A DNA stretch of 64,000 bases from Aldrovandia affinis (GCA_029706075.1 JAINUG010000109.1:1392501-1456500), one strand, 5' to 3'; positions 23,120 to 35,251 are shown, numbered from the stretch's first letter. The notes: generated from the sequence alone by a model not told the origin. Translations and numbers: made by a program.

Positions 23120-23460
23120 AGATGAGCCAGGCAGTGAAGTGGCTATCCGCACGCTCTCTGACTCTGGCGCCCATTAGCCTAGCATCAGTGGTGCAGGTTT
23201 GTGTAGGGCGGGCTGTGCCGTGAGTTTAGCGCCAGGCTGTACCAGGACAAGCAGGGCAGAGAGCGGGCGGGGAGCCGGCTCCCATCATCCACCTCTACAA
23301 CAGTGCACTGGACTTCCTGTCCAGCCTGGTCTCCTCCCCCTGCCTGTCAGGCCTCTCCTGGTCCCTGGCTGACTTATTGGTGCCAGAGACCCATGTAATG
23401 CTCCCTCACCTGGACTGGAACTCCCCCGAGCACCTGGCCTGCAGAGAGACAGACCCTGAT
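23120..23460 (+). pseudogene. Unidentified gene-like fragment
   Basis: After a pyrimidine run and CAG at 23119-23121, text reads DEPGSEVAIRTLSDSGAH to a stop. Further on, from about 23273, a long clean frame reads EPAPIIHLYNSALDFLSSLV then LSWSLADLLVPE and LPHLDWNSPEHLACRETDPD. It has balanced composition and a protein-like pattern unlike the flanking transposons. I cannot name the family. It could be a captured exon or the remnant of a gene. Confidence 0.4.
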
Positions 23461-23587
23461 CTTTCCTTTTTCTTTACTAGTGCAATTTCTGATACAGAAA
23501 TTAATGCAGTGCCTACTGGGTACTTTTTGAAGGGTGAGGTTACTTGTGCAAAATGTGAAAACAGTCATGCCCTGCTCCATTACATCT

Positions 23588-25072
23588 CCGCCTGTGGAAA
23601 CAGATGAGGGGGATGTTTTTGAACATGATATTGATGTTGTGGCTGTTTGGTCGATTAAACAGCATACCTACCAGGTAAATCCCATAAAATGTTCCGAACT
23701 AGGTAAAGAGGTGAATTATGTGTTGGAAAACAGAATCGCGGAACTTAGCATTAGTGCATGGAGCTCTCCTTGCATTTTGGTGACAATGACATGGTGCAAT
23801 GACCATGACAAAGACAATGACCATGGTAAAGGATGCGGTAGATATAGTAAGACACTACACAAGAACCAGGATAAATGCCCCGCGTTCAAGTCCACATGCA
23901 ACAGGTGTGGAAAAACAGGACTACTGGTGAGTGAGGTCACAGAGAGTGAAGGGGATGAATGTTATTTTCTGGGCTCAGTTAATAGCACACCCTTATGCGA
24001 CGAATAATGGACAGTGCAATTCAATATTGGTAGCATGCCAGTCATGTTCAAAATAGATACTGGTGCCGATGTGTGTGTCATGAACGAAGACATATTCAAA
24101 ATGCTAAAACCAGAGAGAAAGCAGCTCTGGGTGGTCCACCTTAGTGGTCCTGAGTGGTCCAGGTGGCCATTTTAAATGTGCAGGCCAATTCACAGAACAC
24201 ATGGTTTACAAGGACAATAATTATTCATTCAGTCTTTGTTGTCAGAGGAGAGTGAGTAATTTACTCCCCTGACCAGTAGCACAGGCAATGGGGCTAGTGA
24301 AAAGGGTTTATGAGGTCTGTAGCACCGGAGGAGAGTTTGGCCTACTCAAGATGCCGCCGGGCTGACGCTAAATGCCGAAAAGTGTGTAGAAGCAGAGAAA
24401 GCTAGACTTCCTGGGCTATTAGATCGACACAGACGGTGTACGGCCCAACTCAGCTAAGGTGTCAGCGATCAATGAACTCTCCCTACACAAGAATGTCCAA
24501 AAACTCAAGAGGGTCCTCGGCATGGTCAACTATTTGGGGAAATACGTCCCCAACTTGGCCACAGTGGGCCAACCGATGTATCAACTGCTGAAGTCCAAGT
24601 CAGCGTTGACATGGGGTCCGGCACAACAGTCAGAATTTCATCAGATCAGTGACCTCCTCACAACCTCGCCTGATGTATTATGATGTCCACAAGCCCATGG
24701 CAGTCTCTGCTGAAGCAAGCATCAACGGATCGGTGGCATGCTGATGTAGCTCCACGGCGAGGACTGGAGGCCTATGGCGTACTGCTACCGACATCTGAGT
24801 GACGCCCAAACCAGGTATGCTCAGATAGAGAAGGAGTGTCTGGGCTTGTGAAAGGTTTGAAAAATACCTGTACTGCTCTTAGGGATTCAAGTTGATCACT
24901 GATCATAAACCTCTCGTCCCATTGATGAACTCCAAGGACCTGGACAACGTACCAATCAGATGCCAAAGGTTGATGAGGTATAACCCTACAGCGGAGTACG
25001 TACCAGGCAAGACCCTGGTCATAGCAGACACACTGTCCAGGAGCCCCTCGAGAGACACACAGAACAGCTAAG
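23588..25072 (+). mobile_element. Ruined gypsy-like retroelement
   Basis: In order: a zinc-knuckle piece (CPAFKSTCNRCGKTG, about 23876-23925), protease FKIDTGADVCVMNEDIF (about 24050-24100) and RT C-terminal text KRVLGMVNYLGKYVPN (about 24500-24550). These are followed by RNase H text [18 protein letters not shown] (24890-24945) and [12 protein letters not shown] (25015-25055). Many stops and shifts; no LTRs recognised. A different family from the element at 14320. Confidence 0.75.
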
Positions 25073-25264
25073 ACAAGCACACAGATGTGGAGTGCTATGT
25101 CACATCCATCATTGACAGTATGCCTGCTACTGAACAGAAGATGGACAGCATCCATGCCACCACAGCAGTGGATAACAAGCTACAAATTTTGATCAGGTAC
25201 ATACAGTCTGGATTAGGAGTAAACAATGGGCTAGCCTTATTTTTAATCCTGTACTTCCTATATG

Positions 25265-26110
25265 GGGTAGGGGTTGATCGATTATCGACCAGGCCAATAA
25301 TTGGATCCGATATTCATAATTTTCCAATTATCGGAATCCTTATTTTGTCTGATCTGATTGCCGATTAAATAAATACATTTTAAAATGCGCTCCTTTGGCG
25401 CTGACGACGCCGCTGTCATGGCAGATGGTGTCCGTTTGCCAATTTCTGTCTGGGTGATGTAATCGGGTGATGTCATCGGAATTTTGGACTGTAGTTGCTA
25501 TGCCAACATGACAAGCTCGCATTCCTGAGTGAGAAAACCCAGAAGAATGTGTCCGGGTGACGTCATTTAGCTACGAATAAGCTGTATAGCTAAGTTAGCT
25601 GCCTTGCTACGAACATAATATATGAATTATAATATATAATTATATTATAATTATATAGTCAGCTACCTACAAACATAACAATATGCATTGTCTGTTCAGC
25701 TGTACAGTTAAGTTAGCTGGCTAGCGACGAATATAATGTATGGAAGGTGGCTAGCTACGAATAACAATTGCTTGTTCAGTTGTAAAACTAGCTAGCTGGC
25801 TAGCTAGAAGGTGGCTAGCTACAAATAACAATTACTTGTTCAGTTGTAAAACTAGCTAGCTGGCTAGCTAGAAGGTGGCTAGCTATGAATAACAATTGCT
25901 TGCTCAGCTGTAAAACTAGCTAGCTGGCTAGCTAGAAGGTGATGCTAGTTTTACAGCTGAGCAAGCAATTGCTCAGCTGTAGCCTACCCTCAGGCCTAGC
26001 CTCGACAGCAATGTGCTACCAAAGTGCTCAAGTATGCAGCGCATCAAGGGCAAGGATGCTGGGGAAAAATAAAAGCAAGACCATTACTACAACTAACGCC
26101 ATGGACTGAG
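25265..26110. repeat. Unclassified repeat with minisatellite and hairpin
   Basis: Begins with GGTTGATCGATTATCG-type text seen in fish non-autonomous DNA elements, then GCTAGCTAG-rich DNA. Three copies of a ~64-bp unit (GAAGGTGGCTAGCTA...) start at about 25743, 25809 and 25871. A 27-bp perfect inverted repeat lies at 25894-25920 and 25944-25970. Confidence 0.55.
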
Positions 26111-26114
26111 ATGC

Positions 26115-27284
26115 TTACCCTCATTGCGGCCAGGGGACGCGCTGCTCAGCAAGCTGGACAGCTAAATGTCCTGGACCCCCCTTTGCGGCTATGACAGCTA
26201 CCACTCTTCTGGGAAGGCTTTCCACAAGATTTTGGAGTGTGTCTGTGGGAATTTGTGCCCATTCAGCCAAAAGAGCATCCGTGAGGTCAGGCACTGATGT
26301 TGGATGAGAAATCTGCATTTTAATTCCTCCCAAAGGTGTTCAATGGGGTTGAGGTCAGGGCTCTGTGCAGGCCAATCGAGTTCCTCTACACCAAACTCGT
26401 CTAACCATGTCTTTATGGACCTCGCTTTGTGCACAGGGGCACAGTCATGCTGGAACAGCAAAGGGCCTTCCCCAAACTGTTGCCACAAAGTTGGAAGCGC
26501 CCAATTGGCTAAGATGTCTTTGTATCCTGTAGCATTAAGAATACCCTTCACTGGAACTAAGGGGCCTATCCCAAACCCTGAGAAACAGCCCCAGACCATT
26601 ATCCCTCCTCCACCAAACTTTACAGTAGGCACTAGGCATTCCGGAAGGTAGCGTTCTCCTGGCATCCGCCAAACCCAGATTCGTCCATCAGACTGCCAGA
26701 TAGTGAAGCATGATTCATCACTCCAAAGAACACGGTTCCACTGCTCCAGAGTCCAGTTGCGGTGTGCTTTACACCACTCCAGCCGACGCTTGGCATTGTG
26801 ATGTGAGGCTTGTGTGCAGCTGCTCGGCCATAGAAACATATTCCATGAAGCTTCCGACGCACAGTTCTTGTGCTGGTACTCTGTAGTGAGTGATGCAGCA
26901 GATGATAGGCGATTTTTACGTGCTATGCGCTTCAGCACTCATCGGCCCCGCTCTGTGAGTTTGTGTGGTCTACCACTTCGTGGCCGAGCTGTTGTTGCTC
27001 CTAGGCGCTTCCACTTCACAATAATAGCACTTACAGTTGACCGGGGCACATCTAGTAAGGCAGAAATTTCACGAACTGACTTGTGACAAAGGTGGCATCC
27101 TATGACAGTGCCGCGTTTAAAGTCACTGAGCTCTTTACGAACCATTCTGAATTCGAAATGTTTGTCTGTGGAGATTGCATGGCTATGTGCTGGAGTTTAT
27201 GCACCTGTTGGCAATGGGTGTGGCTGAAACACCTGAACTCAGTAATTAGTAGGGGTGTCCACTGACTTTTGGCCATATAGTTTA
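26115..27284 (-). mobile_element. Tc1-like transposon with nearly complete transposase
   Basis: Two minus-strand frames, 27145-26939 and 26938-26198, together cover a Tc1 transposase. The first carries the helix-turn-helix region (VREISALLDVPRSTVSAIIV, then GRPHKLTERGR). The second carries the DD34E core: [39 protein letters not shown]. They are separated by a frame break at 26938/26939. One end, TGTCCACTGACTTTTGGCC (about 27256-27274), is present; the other end is not clear. Likely non-autonomous now. Confidence 0.85.
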
Positions 27285-27285
27285 T

Positions 27286-28279
27286 CTCAGAAATTGCTGA
27301 TCTCATGGGATTTTCGCAAGCAACAGTCTCTAGAGTTTACAGAGAATGATGCGAAAAACAAAAAACATCCAGTGAGCGGCAGTTCTGTGGGCAAAAACAC
27401 TTTGTTAATGAGAGAGGTCAGAGGAGAAAGGCCAGACTGGTTCAAGCTGACAGGAAGGTGACAGTTACTCAAGTAAGCACGTGTTACAACAGTGGTATGC
27501 AGAAGAGCATCTCTGAACGCACAACACATCGAACCTTGAAGTGGATGGGCTACAACAGCCAAAGACCACACAGAGTTCCACTCCTGTCAGCTAAGAACAG
27601 GAAAGTGAGGTTACAGTGGGCAGAGGCTTACCAAAACTGCACAGTTGAAGATTGGAAAAACGTCTCCTGGTCTGACGAATCTCAATTTCTGCTGTGACAT
27701 GCAGATGGTAGGGTCAGAATTTGGCATAAACAACATGAATCCATGCATACATCCATCCTGCCTCGTGTAAATGGTTCAGACTGGTGGTGGTGGTGTAATG
27801 GTGTAGGGAATGTTTTCTTGGCATTAGACCCCTTAATACCAATTGAGAATAGTTTAAATGCCACAGCCTACCTGAGTCTTGTTGCTGACCATGTGCATCC
27901 CTTTATAGACACAGTCTATCCATCTTCTAATGACTACTTCCAGCAGGATAATGCACCATGTCACAAAGCACACGCCATCTCAAGCTGGTTCTACAAACAT
28001 AAGTTCAGTGTACTCCAGTGGCATCCACATTCACCATATCTCAGTCCAATAGAGCACCTCTGGGATGTGGTGAAACGGGAGATTTGCAACATGAATGTGC
28101 AGCCGAAAAATCTGCAGTAACTGTGTGATGCTATCATGTCAGCATGGACCAGAATCTCTGAAGAATGTTTCCATCACCTTGTTGAATCCATGCCACAAAT
28201 AATTCAGGCTGTTCTGGGGGCAAGGGGGTCCTACCCAGTACTAGAAAGGTGTACCTAATAAAGTGGCTACTGAGTGTAT
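27286..28279 (+). mobile_element. Second Tc1-like transposon, 5'-truncated
   Basis: Reads EIADLMGFSQATVSRVYRE (helix-turn-helix), WSDESQFLL followed by a stop at 27695, then YFQQDNAPCHKAHAI and SPYLSPIEHLWDVVK, so the D, D and E positions are all visible. It ends in AGGTGTACCTAATAAAGTGG (28247-28266). Abuts the previous element and lacks its 5' inverted repeat. Same family as the pieces at 35252, 38325 and 41425. Confidence 0.85.
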
Positions 28280-28321
28280 ATGTGTGTGTCAAGCTTCAGT
28301 TCTTTCTATGAAACCACAGTT

Positions 28322-29010
28322 TGAGGAGCTGATTTAGACATTTTGACCAGTTCATTATCAGAATTCCATCATGAACTGTGACTCGCATTAAATCAAATAT
28401 GTGGTTGAAATAGCGTGCTTGCAACAATTCTGCCCCTGCGAGAATTCATAGTTACACCACTTAATATGTGAAACAGGAATCTTTCAAGGACCTGAAGGCC
28501 CAACAGGTCCAATTAAATCAGGGCCTCCAGGTCCCTGGAAGATGAGCCGGTGGTCACTGAGCGCTCGTACAAGACCCAGGTGAGTCCAGCCATTGCTGAT
28601 ACAGTACTCTTCCCTTACAAGAATGATATTTGTCAACGTTAAAATGTTTTTTTGTTTTCAAACATACTTGGAAGCATGCTGGACGTGCCATGCTCTTGCC
28701 CCTTTTTAGACAAAGAGGAACAGAGAGAAACAGCAACTTAACCGAGCACTGGAAAGGTCCTTATCCTGTGCCCACAATTAAAATGAGGAGCTGAAGGTCA
28801 GAAGCTGAATTGGACATTTTTACCAGTTCATTAACATAAACAAAGCCAAATATTCTGGTGTAGATGCATCTTGGTTTCAGAATTCCATCATGAATTGCGA
28901 CTGGCATGGAATTAAGTACGTGGTAGAAATAGCATGCTTGTGACAATTATGCCCCTGCAAGAATTTATAGTTACACCACTTAATATGTGAAACAGGAATC
29001 TTTCAAGAGA
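28322..29010 (+). repeat. Direct duplication (~200 bp) around exon-like pieces
   Basis: 28322-28487 and 28797-29010 share AGAATTCCATCATGAA..., TTACACCACTTAATATGTG and AAACAGGAATCTTTCAAG. Between them lies text with donor-like ends (see finding). Confidence 0.65.
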
Positions 29011-29499
29011 AAACAAGGAGCTGAAGGTCAGAAGCTGAAATTTGTCAGAATTGTTAATGATGTACGTTTTTAAAAGTTACCTGTGCAATTTTAACCATTG
29101 CAGGTGATCCTGTCAACAAAATAGTCAGCTGCACTCTGCTGAGCTACAGTTTATAATCAATGCCATTTCATATATAAAAAAACGGAAACTCTGAAGGATG
29201 GGCGAGAAGAGCACCACCCAGTGGTCATGGAGAGCACCAACCTACAGGTGAGATCGAGATCACGATCAGTAAGTGTGAAGAGGATGGAACAGGAAGAGGA
29301 ATCGTAGTCTAATACCTGTTACAATTACATATCTCTACACAGTGGACTCCATATGGTCTTATGGCGAAGACTTATGTTTAATTGCTAAAATATAAACACG
29401 AGATAGGCCATTCAACATGCCATAGACAATATCCTTATGTTGTCATTCCATAAAATTGTAACTGGTAGTTAAAGGAGGTTTAAAACCTACAGAAATGAA

Positions 29500-30425
29500 G
29501 GACAAAACCGGCAACAACTCCGTCCCAGTCTGCCAAGAGTCTCGGAGTGACCCTGGACAACCAGTTGTGCTTCTCGAGCCACATTGCAGCGACCTGCCGA
29601 TTCTCCCTCCACAACATCCGGAGGATCCGACCGTTCCTCACCCAAGAGGCCACACAACTCCTGGTCCAGGCCCTGGTGATCTCACGTCTGGACTACTGCA
29701 ATTCCTTGCTGGCAGGCCTTCCGGCCTGTGCCATCAAGCCACTGCAACTAGTCCAGAACGCTGCCGCTCGTCTGGTGTTCAACCAGCCAAAGTTCACCCA
29801 CGTCACCCCTCTACTCTCCTCTCTGCACTGGCTCCCCATCGCAGCATGCATCAGATTCAAATCACTGGTGCTTGCTTTTCAAGCGGCTGGAGGTACTGCT
29901 CCCCCATACCTCCAGTCACTCATCACTTCCTACACCCCAGCCAGACCCTTCGCTCCGCCTCCTCTGGCAAACTGACTGCCCCATCCCTCCGGGCGCCTGG
30001 CAGCCGCTCTTCACAGTCTCGTCTTTTGTCTTGTCTGCCGGTGGAACGACCTTCCGCAATCGGTCAGGACCGCGGAATCACTTACGATCTTCCGCAAGAG
30101 ACTCAAAACCCACCTTTTCAGACTCCACTACCACTGAATTCTGAACATCTAGCTAATTGTCACCACCACTGCCTATTTGTCCAACACTATATACCCCTGC
30201 TTACTCCATTTAATAAAAAAAAATAATAATAATTACTACTAATTACTCAACTTTTCCTGCCCAGAGTTACAGGTATGGTACGCAGCGGCCTGCAATGATG
30301 TCTATCGCTGTATTACTGCACTGATCTCTTGCGCTATCTATGATTGTTCCTACCATGTATTTATGCACATCTTGTAAGTCTCTCTGGATAAGAGCATCTG
30401 CTAAATGTTTAAAATGTAATGTAAA
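29500..30425 (+). mobile_element. L2-like LINE, RT C-terminal end and 3' tail
   Basis: Reads LGVTLDNQLCFSSHIAATCR, SRLDYCNSLLAGLPACAI, VQNAAARLVFN, LHWLPIAACIRFKSLVLAF and later WNDLPQSVRTAESLTIFRKR with LKTHLF, the hallmark L2/CR1 C-terminus. Followed by the 3' tail with CTCTGGATAAGAGCATCTGC at about 30383-30402. One shift near 29975 splits the frame. The catalytic YADD lies in the missing 5' part. Confidence 0.88.
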
Positions 30426-30429
30426 TGTA

Positions 30430-30788
30430 ACATGCTCCATGACTGTGAACTTGTACCTGGCATCGCACACAGCCATCAGGATGAAACTGAAGAATCCCTT
30501 GTAGTTGTGGAAATAACTCCCACTGTTGGCTGGCACACGCACTCTCACATGTTTCCTGTTTATCGCTCCAACACAGTTGGGATAATGCCACAAATACCGG
30601 AAATCCTTCTCGATGTTCTCCCACTGTGCTGCATCAGCAAACACATCTTTCAGCGCAGCCCATATAGCTTTGCACACCTCACTTACTATACAACCAACTC
30701 TTGCAGATACGGCTGGGTATCGTAAAAAAACAATTGATACTGATACCAGTACCTTGAATTTGATACCAATTCTTTTGGTATCATACAA
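30430..30788 (-). pseudogene. PIF/Harbinger transposase fragment
   Basis: Minus-strand frame with FRYLWHYPNCVGAINRKHVR, VRVPANSGSYFHNYKGFF and SFILMAVCDARYKF, the first catalytic region of a HARBI1-like DDE transposase (NCVGAxDGKHV block). Only this ~100-residue piece remains, abutting the L2 tail. Confidence 0.8.
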
Positions 30789-30819
30789 TACTTTTTTTGA
30801 TACCTATATTGTGTGAATG

Positions 30820-31385
30820 AAAGCACATTAGTTATCCAATAGCCTACACATTTCCCCTCCCATTGTATACTGTTTGTTTTGACAAATTAATACAATTAAA
30901 TCATTCTTATAAATGTAAAATGTTTTAATTTGGAAAAGAAGAACCATCTCTCTAATGAGATGACAAAAAAGGCAACAATATGTAACCTAACCTTTGAATA
31001 GAACAACACAAAATAAAACAAATAAAGTTTTAGGTTAGGTGCTGCTCGTTGTTTACTCACAGGTAAATAGCCTTCCCTAATAGAGATTGACTGTGAAAAG
31101 GAGGGTTTTCTACAAAGGTTCTTTAAAGAAAAGTATCGTAATTTGGCATCAAACATTTTCACGTTTCGATGTAAGCTTGAGTAAGCTCGTTCATGAGAAA
31201 CAACGTCATCCCTAGCAACGATGTCAACCCCGCCCTCACTCTTAGCTTGAAAATTGTAGGAATTCCTTAGTATGAGTTTGTCTTTGCAGCTTTGTGAATA
31301 GGTTTTAAGGTGGGACTCCTAACTAAAAGGTTTTAGTGCGATTTAGAAGTACTCCTAGTGGTAAGATAAAATGCTTTGTGAATAC
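30820..31385. other. Intergenic, worn repeat DNA
   Basis: AT-rich; GATACC/GGTATC inverted text at 30735-30805 suggests a non-autonomous DNA element. No gene. Confidence 0.4.
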
Positions 31386-31387
31386 GG

Positions 31388-31560
31388 GCCCAGACCTTTA
31401 TGGTAGCGCTTGGCATTCAGGCCAAATAGTTGTCTCATCAGACCAGAGAATATTTTGCTCTCAGAGTCCTTTAAGTACTTTTTTTTACCAAATTCCAGCC
31501 AGGCTGTCATATGTCCTTTACTCAGGAGTGGCTTCCGTCTAGCAAGACATCTAAAGGAGA
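31388..31560 (-). mobile_element. Tc1 fragment
   Basis: Related to the spacer of the palindrome at 44951-45111 (ACCTTTATGGTAGC, AGAGTCCTTTAAGTAC and GCTTCCGTCTAGC in both). Confidence 0.7.
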
Positions 31561-33122
31561 CCAAAGTCCACACCCACGCCTCATAAACTTGACTGCCAAA
31601 TGACTGACTCAGGTAAGTACAGATACAAACATGTGGGTCAGCTGTACGCCCCGTAGTGCTGGAATGAGTAACATCAACAGCAATGGCAACATGAACATGA
31701 GAGTCAAACCTCTTCAAACCGCTCACCTGGTATCAACAACCCAGACTGTCCTCTCTGCCCTGGCATTAGCTAGGATTCACTGATCTTCAGCCACTTCTTC
31801 ACTACAGCAGTTCTTTGTAATCAATGTCTTTGCTCTTTTACTATGGACTTTTACTATACTGATTTATATTTCCCCTTTTTTACAAAGCCCTTTTTGAATC
31901 TCATTGAGGGTTTGTGGTGCCTGTTAGTTGTCCTTTTGTACCCACACAAATGATCCTCTTCCAGGAGTCCTTGGGGCTTGTGGAGCACATTGGGTTCAGT
32001 GCAGTGTGGGGCAGGGGGAAGGGTTTAGGGAGAGAGGAGGAGCAGGCTGCAGTAGCTGATGTTTCCTGCCACACGTGGAAAAGATCGGGAGAATTTGCTC
32101 CAGCGCTCTCCTGCCCTCCAGCCTCTAATAGCAAAATAAACACCAGGCCTCACTGCAGCCTCTGAGGGTCTGTTTGAAGTTTTTCCACCGGCAGGTTCCA
32201 CTGATGGGCTCTCTGTTTATGAACCTTCCAGTGCCTTTAGCTCCGGATTACAAGACTCTCACAGTGCCAAACTCATGCTAGCCAATCGGATGTCTGTATC
32301 CTGTGCCTTCGGAGCCGACCAGCCATTCAGCTGTCTATATCCTGTGCTCCTGGAGCTGTGGCATCCTATGGGGTGGGTTAGGGGAAAATGGCTGTGTACA
32401 AAATTGCATACTTGCGTCCTGCGTTCTCGTGTACTTGTAAGAACGCACTTCCAAGTACACTCAAAAGAATGCACAACCGAGAGTGCTTAAAATCCATTAC
32501 ATTTGAAACATAATTATACTTGGACATCACCACTGTCAGACCTTCGCAAGAAATACATCCAGAGCAGGTTACATTGAAGCAATGGTGTTGGTGTAAGTTG
32601 CCCGTTAGCTTATTATACGGTTGTGTGGTGAAGGGTTGTTGCTATTGATTAACATAGAAAGTAATCAGGAAACAAAATACCTATATGTGTTGAGTATACT
32701 TGAGTAGCATACATAACAATAATACTTCATTCGCTCCAAAGGTTACTCTGTACATTACGTTTGTTGTTAATGACTCTGTTACCCAATGTCAACAATAAAG
32801 TCAATGATATTTACAACAACACATGATGGGTTTTATTTATCCATTGTAAGATCAGCTTCTTGCACATGACACTGTTGTTTGCTTCAGTCAACTGTCATGA
32901 TTGGTCCATAAATCAACCAAATCAAACGTACATCTCCATCAGTAAAGTTAACTAGATAGCTCTCACAAGATAGTCATTTATTTATTTATTAGTCAACGTT
33001 AGTCCATCTGATACATAGCTATGTTGCTGTGGTAACGTCAGAATTCCAGCTAGCTGGCTATGTTAGAGAAGTGACAACTCAGCTACAGTTAGCTAGCTTG
33101 CAGGCTAATTAGTTAATTTGTG
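31561..33122. other. Intergenic, no gene recognised
   Basis: A 35-bp piece at 32289-32323 resembles SINE-linked text at 33379 (ATGTCTGTATCCTGT, GAGC-GACCAG). Otherwise nothing identified. Confidence 0.4.
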
Positions 33123-33152
33123 ACAAAAATAACATTAAATCACTAACTAGTG

Positions 33153-33370
33153 TGCCTCCCGGGTGGTCTAGTGGTTACAATGCTCAACGCTGGCCACTGC
33201 GACCGGGGTTTGATTCAATCGGTCACGCCACAGTCAGCTATGCCCGGGAGTGTTACCAGGGGCGGCAATTGGCTGTCTGTCCCAGGGGGAGGGAAGCCAA
33301 CAGGAAGTTTGCTGTGCACAGGAGTGGCTCTGTAGTACCGGAGTTACAGTCACAGAGCCTACCAGCCAAT
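33153..33370 (+). mobile_element. SINE with tRNA-like head (also 36236-36450, 39303-39515)
   Basis: CCTCCCGGGTGGTCTAGTGG (A box) and GGTTTGATTC / GGTTCGATTCC (B box) about 35-40 bp apart. Not a working tRNA gene: the head cannot be folded to a full cloverleaf and runs on into SINE body. Confidence 0.8.
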
Positions 33371-33514
33371 CAAATGTCTGTATCCTGTACTTTTGGAGCT
33401 GACCAGTCCCACTCTGGCCCTGGATGGGCTCAGAATTGGCAGGATTTTGTTGATACCAATCTCTCAGGCACTGGGCCGCCCTTTAGAAACAGGGAGCACA
33501 AACTACTCTCTCTG

Positions 33515-33567
<53 letters not shown>

Positions 33568-33780
33568 TACACACTACTCTCTCACACACATACTCATAAA
33601 TACACCTCTCTCACACACAAACACGCACACTCATATATACACTAATCACACACACACACACACGCACACATATACACACTACTCTCACAAACACACACTC
33701 ATACACATGTATACACACTGCTCTGCCACCCCCCACACACACATACACACTACGCTCACACACATATACACACTATTCTC

Positions 33781-33836
<56 letters not shown>

Positions 33837-34207
33837 CACAACACACCCATATATACACTACTCACACACACACTACTCACACACGCCCCATACACACTCA
33901 TATTCATGCACAAACTCCCCACACACACTCACACAACACACGCTGACTCACTCACACCCGTGTACATGCAAACCTAGAGCTTCTCAGTTATTAGTGCACA
34001 ATATTAGTGAGATTTTGTTCCACGCCATACTGCACTCTCTCTGTGTGCATAGTATAGCTGGTAAGACAGCTTCAGAGCATATTGGTGACCTCATTATCGA
34101 TAGCAAATACATCTGTAAAATGGCTAAATGTCTGCTCTCTGTGTGGAGACGTTTGCTTGGCTGTCACAGATGTGGTTATGGCATTCTTCTGCTGGCCACA
34201 TTGGGGT

Positions 34208-34330
34208 GACAGTGTAGTGTAATGGTCAGGGAACTGGCCTTGTATGGTCAGAGGTTGCAGGTTTAAATCTCAGATGGGGCATTGCTGTCGTACCCTTGAG
34301 CAAGGTACTTAACCTGAATTGAAATTATTC
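34208..34330 (+). mobile_element. Second tRNA-headed SINE (also 37282-37404, 40381-40503)
   Basis: AGTGTAGTGTAATGGTCAGG (A-box-like), GCAGGTTTAAATCTC (B-box-like), then CCCTTGAGCAAGGTACTTAA, a body typical of fish V-type SINEs. Confidence 0.75.
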
Positions 34331-34336
34331 GATATA

Positions 34337-35236
34337 CACTACCGGTCAAAAGTTTTAGAACACCCCCATTTTTCCAGTTTTTACTGAAATTTAAGCAGTT
34401 CAAAGTCCAGTGAATAACCTGAAATGGTACAAAGGTAAGTGGCAAACTGCCAGAGGTTAAAAAAAAGAATTTGGGTTACCAAAAACTGAAAAATAATGTA
34501 CATTTCAGAGTTATAAAAAAAGGCCCTTTTCAGGAAACAAGTAATGGGTTAACGTGGGTTAACAGTCACTCTGTGCAAGTTGCCGACTCTGGATCCAGCA
34601 ATAGAGTCCCAGACCATCACGCTTCCTCCTCCATGTTTGACAGTTGGTGTCACACACTAAGGACCCATCCTTTCGCCTACTCGACGGCGTACAAAAAACC
34701 CTGCGTGATGACCTGAAGATTTGGATTCATCGGTCCATAAGACCTTCTTCCAGTCTTCAGTAGTCCACTGGCGGTGCTTCATGGCCCAGGCAAGCCTCTT
34801 TTTCTTATTTTGCCATCTTAGCAATGTCTTTCTTACTGCTACTCGCCCGTCAAACCTGCAGCTCGAAGTCTTCTCTTCACAGTTGAAACTGAGACTTCCT
34901 TACTTCGACCAGTGCTAAGCTGTCCTGTGAGCCGCCTATCACGCAAGCTGTTGACTCTCAAAAACCTGTCTTCTGATTTTGTTGTGGCTTTGGGTCTGCC
35001 AGACCTCTTCCTGTCAGTTTCCTCCAGTTTCCAAGTGCCTTTTGATGGTGTAGGATACTACCCACTGCCAAAAAATGTACATTATTTTTCAGTTTTTGGT
35101 AACCTAAACTTTTTAACTTCTGGCAGTTTACCGCTTACCTTTGTACCATTTCAGGTTATTCACTGGACTTGAACTGCTTAAATTTCAGTAAAAACTGGAA
35201 AATGGGCGTGTTCTAAAACATTTGACCAGTAGCGTG
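34337..35236 (-). mobile_element. Internally deleted Tc1 element (also 37411-38309, 40510-41409)
   Basis: About 900 bp with imperfect inverted ends (CACTACCGGTCAAAAGTTTT and, at the other side, CATTTGACCAGTAGCG) flanked by TA. The minus-strand transposase remnant keeps SVSTVKRRLRAAGLTGRV, KKVLWTDESKFEIF and KHGGGSVMVWDSF but lacks the later catalytic part. Three copies exist only because the host unit was triplicated. Confidence 0.85.
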
Positions 35237-35251
35237 TATACTGTATATATA

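Noticed and set aside
29495-30226. A 243-residue proline-rich protein
   Set aside because: It is the wrong frame of the L2-like LINE; the neighbouring frame gives recognisable RT C-terminal text.
33153-33215. tRNA genes (also at 36236, 39303, 43880, 53413)
   Set aside because: A- and B-box text is present, but acceptor stems do not pair and SINE bodies follow; these are SINE heads.
34471-35172. Plus-strand frames repeated in all three tandem units
   Set aside because: They are antisense to the Tc1 transposase remnant and recur only because the unit is triplicated.
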